From Oscillospiraceae bacterium (lineage in GTDB: Bacteria > Bacillota > Clostridia > Oscillospirales > Oscillospiraceae), in contig JAISFB010000071.1 in NCBI GenBank assembly GCA_031263805.1, positions 1-7,911 of the forward strand: a stretch of DNA of 7,911 nucleotides, written 5' to 3'. The notes under the pieces were generated by a model that was not told the origin of the DNA, did no database searches, and saw only the letters and a list, made by a program, of their open reading frames with translations. Position 1 is the stretch's first letter. Each line of letters opens with the position of its first letter. Position numbers and translations under genes: made by a program. Shown piece after piece: positions 6,148 to 7,911 of the stretch.

Positions 6148-6606
6148 TTGAAAAGCAGAAAGGTCGAAATGGCGGCGGCGATAATAACCGCCGTGTTCGT
6201 AAGCTTTGCGATGGGGTACTTCCTCGGGCGGCGCGCCGTGCCGTCGGGCGTCACGACTCCGGCGGCGGTATCGGTCACCGAGTCTACCGCGCCCGCGAGC
6301 TCCGCGCCCGCAATTGCGCGGCAGTCTCCCGCGGAAAGCTCGGCGGCGGAGACGCCCGAAACGCCCGCCGCGCCAGAGACCGCCGCGAGCGACGCTCATC
6401 ACGACGAGCAGGGGCGGCTGCGCATAAACCTCGCGACGCAGGAGGAGCTTCAGGAGCTGCCCGGAGTCGGCCCCGCGATAGCGGCGCGCATTTACGAATA
6501 CATACAGAGCAACGGCCCGCTGAAACGGGCGGCGACGCTGAAAAACGTCTCCGGCATCGGCGACAAGCGGTTTGAGGCGATAGAGCCCATGATAACCGTG
6601 GATTAA
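6148..6606 (+). CDS. comEA: ComEA-like membrane-anchored helix-hairpin-helix DNA-binding protein
   Basis: A 152-residue protein with the order expected for ComEA: a short basic N-terminus (MKSRK), one membrane helix (about 8-27), a low-complexity Ala/Ser/Thr/Pro/Glu spacer (about 31-85) and a C-terminal (HhH)2 domain (about 91-152). The hairpins read LPGVGPAIAARI (104-115) and VSGIGDKRFEAI (134-145), preceded by INLATQEELQ. In Gram-positive competence systems ComEA binds incoming double-stranded DNA outside the membrane. No other com gene is visible here, so uptake is not shown. TTG 6148 has AGGA 10 bases upstream. The ATG at 6169 has the closer site AGAAAGG (5 bases), but starting there removes the positive charges that would set an N-in topology. 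I prefer TTG, with moderate confidence. No convincing promoter was found. Confidence 0.85.
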   Translation: MKSRKVEMAAAIITAVFVSFAMGYFLGRRAVPSGVTTPAAVSVTESTAPASSAPAIARQSPAESSAAETPETPAAPETAASDAHHDEQGRLRINLATQEELQELPGVGPAIAARIYEYIQSNGPLKRAATLKNVSGIGDKRFEAIEPMITVD

Positions 6607-6623
6607 GCGGATTTGAAAAGAGG

Positions 6624-6644
6624 TTAGCGTGAAAATCACGCTAA
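6624..6644. other. Perfect 9-bp stem-loop 17 bases after the ComEA-like stop
   Basis: TTAGCGTGA (6624-6632) and TCACGCTAA (6636-6644) enclose AAA. Its position suits a terminator, but the following bases are AATTAAAAAAC, with no T run on the plus strand, and only TTTT after a gap on the minus strand. It may be a weak terminator, an mRNA 3'-end stabiliser or a protein-binding site. Confidence 0.5.
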
Positions 6645-6694
6645 ATTAAAAAACGCTCGCGGCTCCCGCTAACGCGGAACCGCCGCTCATGCGC

Positions 6695-6758
6695 AAAAAG
6701 TCCATTCCTTTTCATGGTCGATTTGTGCCTTGAGTATATCGAAAGGAATGTACTTTTT
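6695..6758. promoter_or_regulatory. 17-bp inverted repeat covering the ribosome binding site of the response regulator
   Basis: AAAAAGTCCATTCCTTT (6695-6711) is mirrored by AAAGGAATGTACTTTTT (6742-6758), 16 of 17 pairs with one C/T mismatch and a 30-base loop. The right arm ends at the base before ATG 6759 and contains the only visible ribosome binding site, AAAGGA (6742-6747). If transcription begins upstream of 6695, the folded leader would hide that site. As DNA it could instead be an operator, or the A- and T-flanked stem could be a poor bidirectional terminator. No clear promoter is visible nearby. Confidence 0.6.
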
Positions 6759-7454
6759 ATGAAAATACTTGTGGTTGACGACGAAATAAAGCTTGTCAAG
6801 GGGATAAAATTCAATTTAGAAAACGAGGGGTATCAGGTGGATACCGGCTATGACGGGGAGGCGGCCGTCGCCGCCGCGCGCACCGGGAGCTACGACCTTA
6901 TAATCCTCGACGTTATGATGCCCCGGCTCGGCGGCTTAGAGGCCTGTATGCAAATACGCGAATTTTCGACGGTGCCGATAATGATGCTGACGGCGCGCGG
7001 CGAGGACACCGATAAAATAATGGGCTTTGAGTACGGCGCGGACGAGTATATAACGAAGCCGTTCAACATTCTGGTGCTGAAGGCGCGTATCCGCGCGCTT
7101 CTGCGCCGCTCCGCGATAACGGCGCCGCCGGGCAGCGAGGCTATACGGCTCGGGCACGTCGCCGTGTATCCGGAGGAGCGCCGCGCGACGCGCTTTGACG
7201 AGCACGTTGAACTCACGGCGAAGGAATTCGACCTGATAGAGCTTTTGGCGAAAAACCCCGGGCGCGTCTACAGCCGCGACCGCTTATTGGACCTCGTCTG
7301 GTCCCGGGACTATCTCGGCGACGAGCGCACGGTTGACGTTCACATCAGGCGGCTGCGCGAAAAGCTGGAGATAACGCCGGCGGAGCCGGCACTGATCCTG
7401 ACGAAATGGCGCGCCGGATATTACGCGCGTCCCCGCCCGGCGGATGAGAAATGA
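6759..7454 (+). CDS. OmpR/PhoB-family response regulator
   Basis: A 231-residue cytoplasmic transcription regulator. The receiver domain (1 to about 113) shows the acidic pair Asp7-Asp8, the phosphorylation site Asp51 (LIILDVMMPRLGG), Thr78 (MMLTARGED) and Lys100 (YITKPF). After a short linker, the winged-helix DNA-binding domain (about 125-225) contains LTAKEFDLIELLAKNPGRVYSRDRLLDLVW and the recognition helix DERTVDVHIRRLREKL. ATG 6759 is chosen because the product then begins MKILVVDDE, as in the family; a start at 6714 would add 15 unrelated residues and lie inside the inverted repeat's loop. AAAGGA is about 11 bases upstream, rather far. The kinase gene follows with an ATGA overlap, so the two are co-transcribed and probably translationally coupled. 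The target genes cannot be told from the sequence. Confidence 0.95.
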   Translation: MKILVVDDEIKLVKGIKFNLENEGYQVDTGYDGEAAVAAARTGSYDLIILDVMMPRLGGLEACMQIREFSTVPIMMLTARGEDTDKIMGFEYGADEYITKPFNILVLKARIRALLRRSAITAPPGSEAIRLGHVAVYPEERRATRFDEHVELTAKEFDLIELLAKNPGRVYSRDRLLDLVWSRDYLGDERTVDVHIRRLREKLEITPAEPALILTKWRAGYYARPRPADEK

Positions 7455-7911
7455 GCGCTGACAAGAAAAACGGCGTAAGCCTTTTCAGCAGCCTGAAAAC
7501 AAAATTCACGCTGTCGTATTCCGTGATGATAGCCGTCGTGCTGGTTTTGATGAACACGTATTTTCTCACCGTGTCGCGCGATATGATCTTTAAGTCGAAG
7601 CAGACGTTCGTGAAAAGCCAGGCGGCTATGCTCGAAACGGCGCTGCGCGATATCGAGCGGCTGACGATAGACTCCGCCGAGCAGGTGATATCGCGCTTAG
7701 ACATCTCCGGCCTTTCGCATATCAGGATCACGGACGCCCGCGGCGCCGTCCTGTACGAATTGACGGACGGCGGCGGGGACGAAGCTGAATTTGTCGCGGA
7801 GTACGGCCCGCGCGTACTCGAGGGGTTTGACGTTTACAGCCTGAGCTTCAAAAACGGCGCGTTTTCGGCCAGGGCGTGCCTGCCCGTCACGCGGGGCGGC
7901 GCGGTCACGGG
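7451..7911 (+). CDS. Sensor histidine kinase, N-terminal part only
   Basis: The first 153 residues are present and the gene runs off the right edge. A basic start is followed by one membrane helix (about 19-41, FTLSYSVMIAVVLVLMNTYF) and the beginning of an extracytoplasmic sensing region. HIRITDARGAVLYEL (90-104) resembles the core strand pair of Cache/PAS-like sensor folds; the ligand is unknown. The HAMP, histidine and ATPase parts would lie beyond the window, so the kinase call rests on gene order and topology: ATG 7451 overlaps the response-regulator stop as ATGA. The minus-strand frame over this stretch is a shadow. Confidence 0.87.
   Translation, partial: MSADKKNGVSLFSSLKTKFTLSYSVMIAVVLVLMNTYFLTVSRDMIFKSKQTFVKSQAAMLETALRDIERLTIDSAEQVISRLDISGLSHIRITDARGAVLYELTDGGGDEAEFVAEYGPRVLEGFDVYSLSFKNGAFSARACLPVTRGGAVT

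Noticed and set aside
6037..6639. Minus-strand open frame of 200 codons over the ComEA-like gene
   Set aside because: It covers the whole ComEA-like gene with Arg/Gly-rich shadow sequence and has no motif.
6647..6690. GC-rich hairpins (CGCGG/GCGG repeats) before a T6 run on the minus strand, as a terminator
   Set aside because: The stems are short or bulged, not adjacent to the T run, and no minus-strand gene is seen upstream for it to end.

Overview
The window looks like chromosomal DNA from a GC-rich member of the Firmicutes, most likely an uncultured gut-type clostridium; this is inference. The signs are GGAGG-type ribosome binding sites, frequent TTG starts, sigma-A-like promoters, a D,D-carboxypeptidase-type protein with a C-terminal membrane anchor, a ComEA-like protein and an OmpR-type two-component pair. 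There is no insertion sequence, CRISPR array, tRNA or rRNA, and no clear sign of a recent mobile island.

Layout, left to right. (1) 1-1118, minus: the N-terminal 372 residues of a family 2 glycoside hydrolase with a leading F5/8 type C (CBM32-like) domain; the gene runs off the left edge. (2) 1119-1312: a divergent control region with two good promoters facing away from each other. (3) 1313-2011, plus: an unrecognised 232-residue protein with a possible helix-turn-helix. Its end overlaps the end of the next gene by 23 bases, tail to tail. (4) 1989-5946, minus: a three-gene unit, in transcription order a D-Ala-D-Ala carboxypeptidase (S11/PBP5)-like membrane protein, a beta-lactamase-fold serine hydrolase and an aldo/keto reductase with cysteine clusters for Fe-S centres. 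(5) 5947-6147: a second divergent region with a minus-strand promoter, a long imperfect palindrome and a 13-bp tandem repeat. (6) 6148-6606, plus: a membrane-anchored ComEA-like helix-hairpin-helix protein. (7) 6607-6758: two inverted repeats, the second ending exactly at the next start codon. (8) 6759 to the right edge, plus: a response regulator and a sensor histidine kinase overlapping by ATGA.

The most striking point is that the S11-like protein keeps the fold, signal peptide, C-terminal domain and membrane anchor of its family but seems to have lost all three catalytic motifs (SxxK reads AxxK, SxN is absent, KTG reads RAS). It is probably a non-catalytic relative. It heads an operon with a serine hydrolase whose own SxxK is intact. 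Two operon genes appear to start at TTG behind nearly identical strong ribosome binding sites instead of at upstream ATGs. The other notable items are the 17-bp inverted repeat that would hide the response regulator's ribosome binding site, and a heptanucleotide tandem repeat inside the glycosidase gene.
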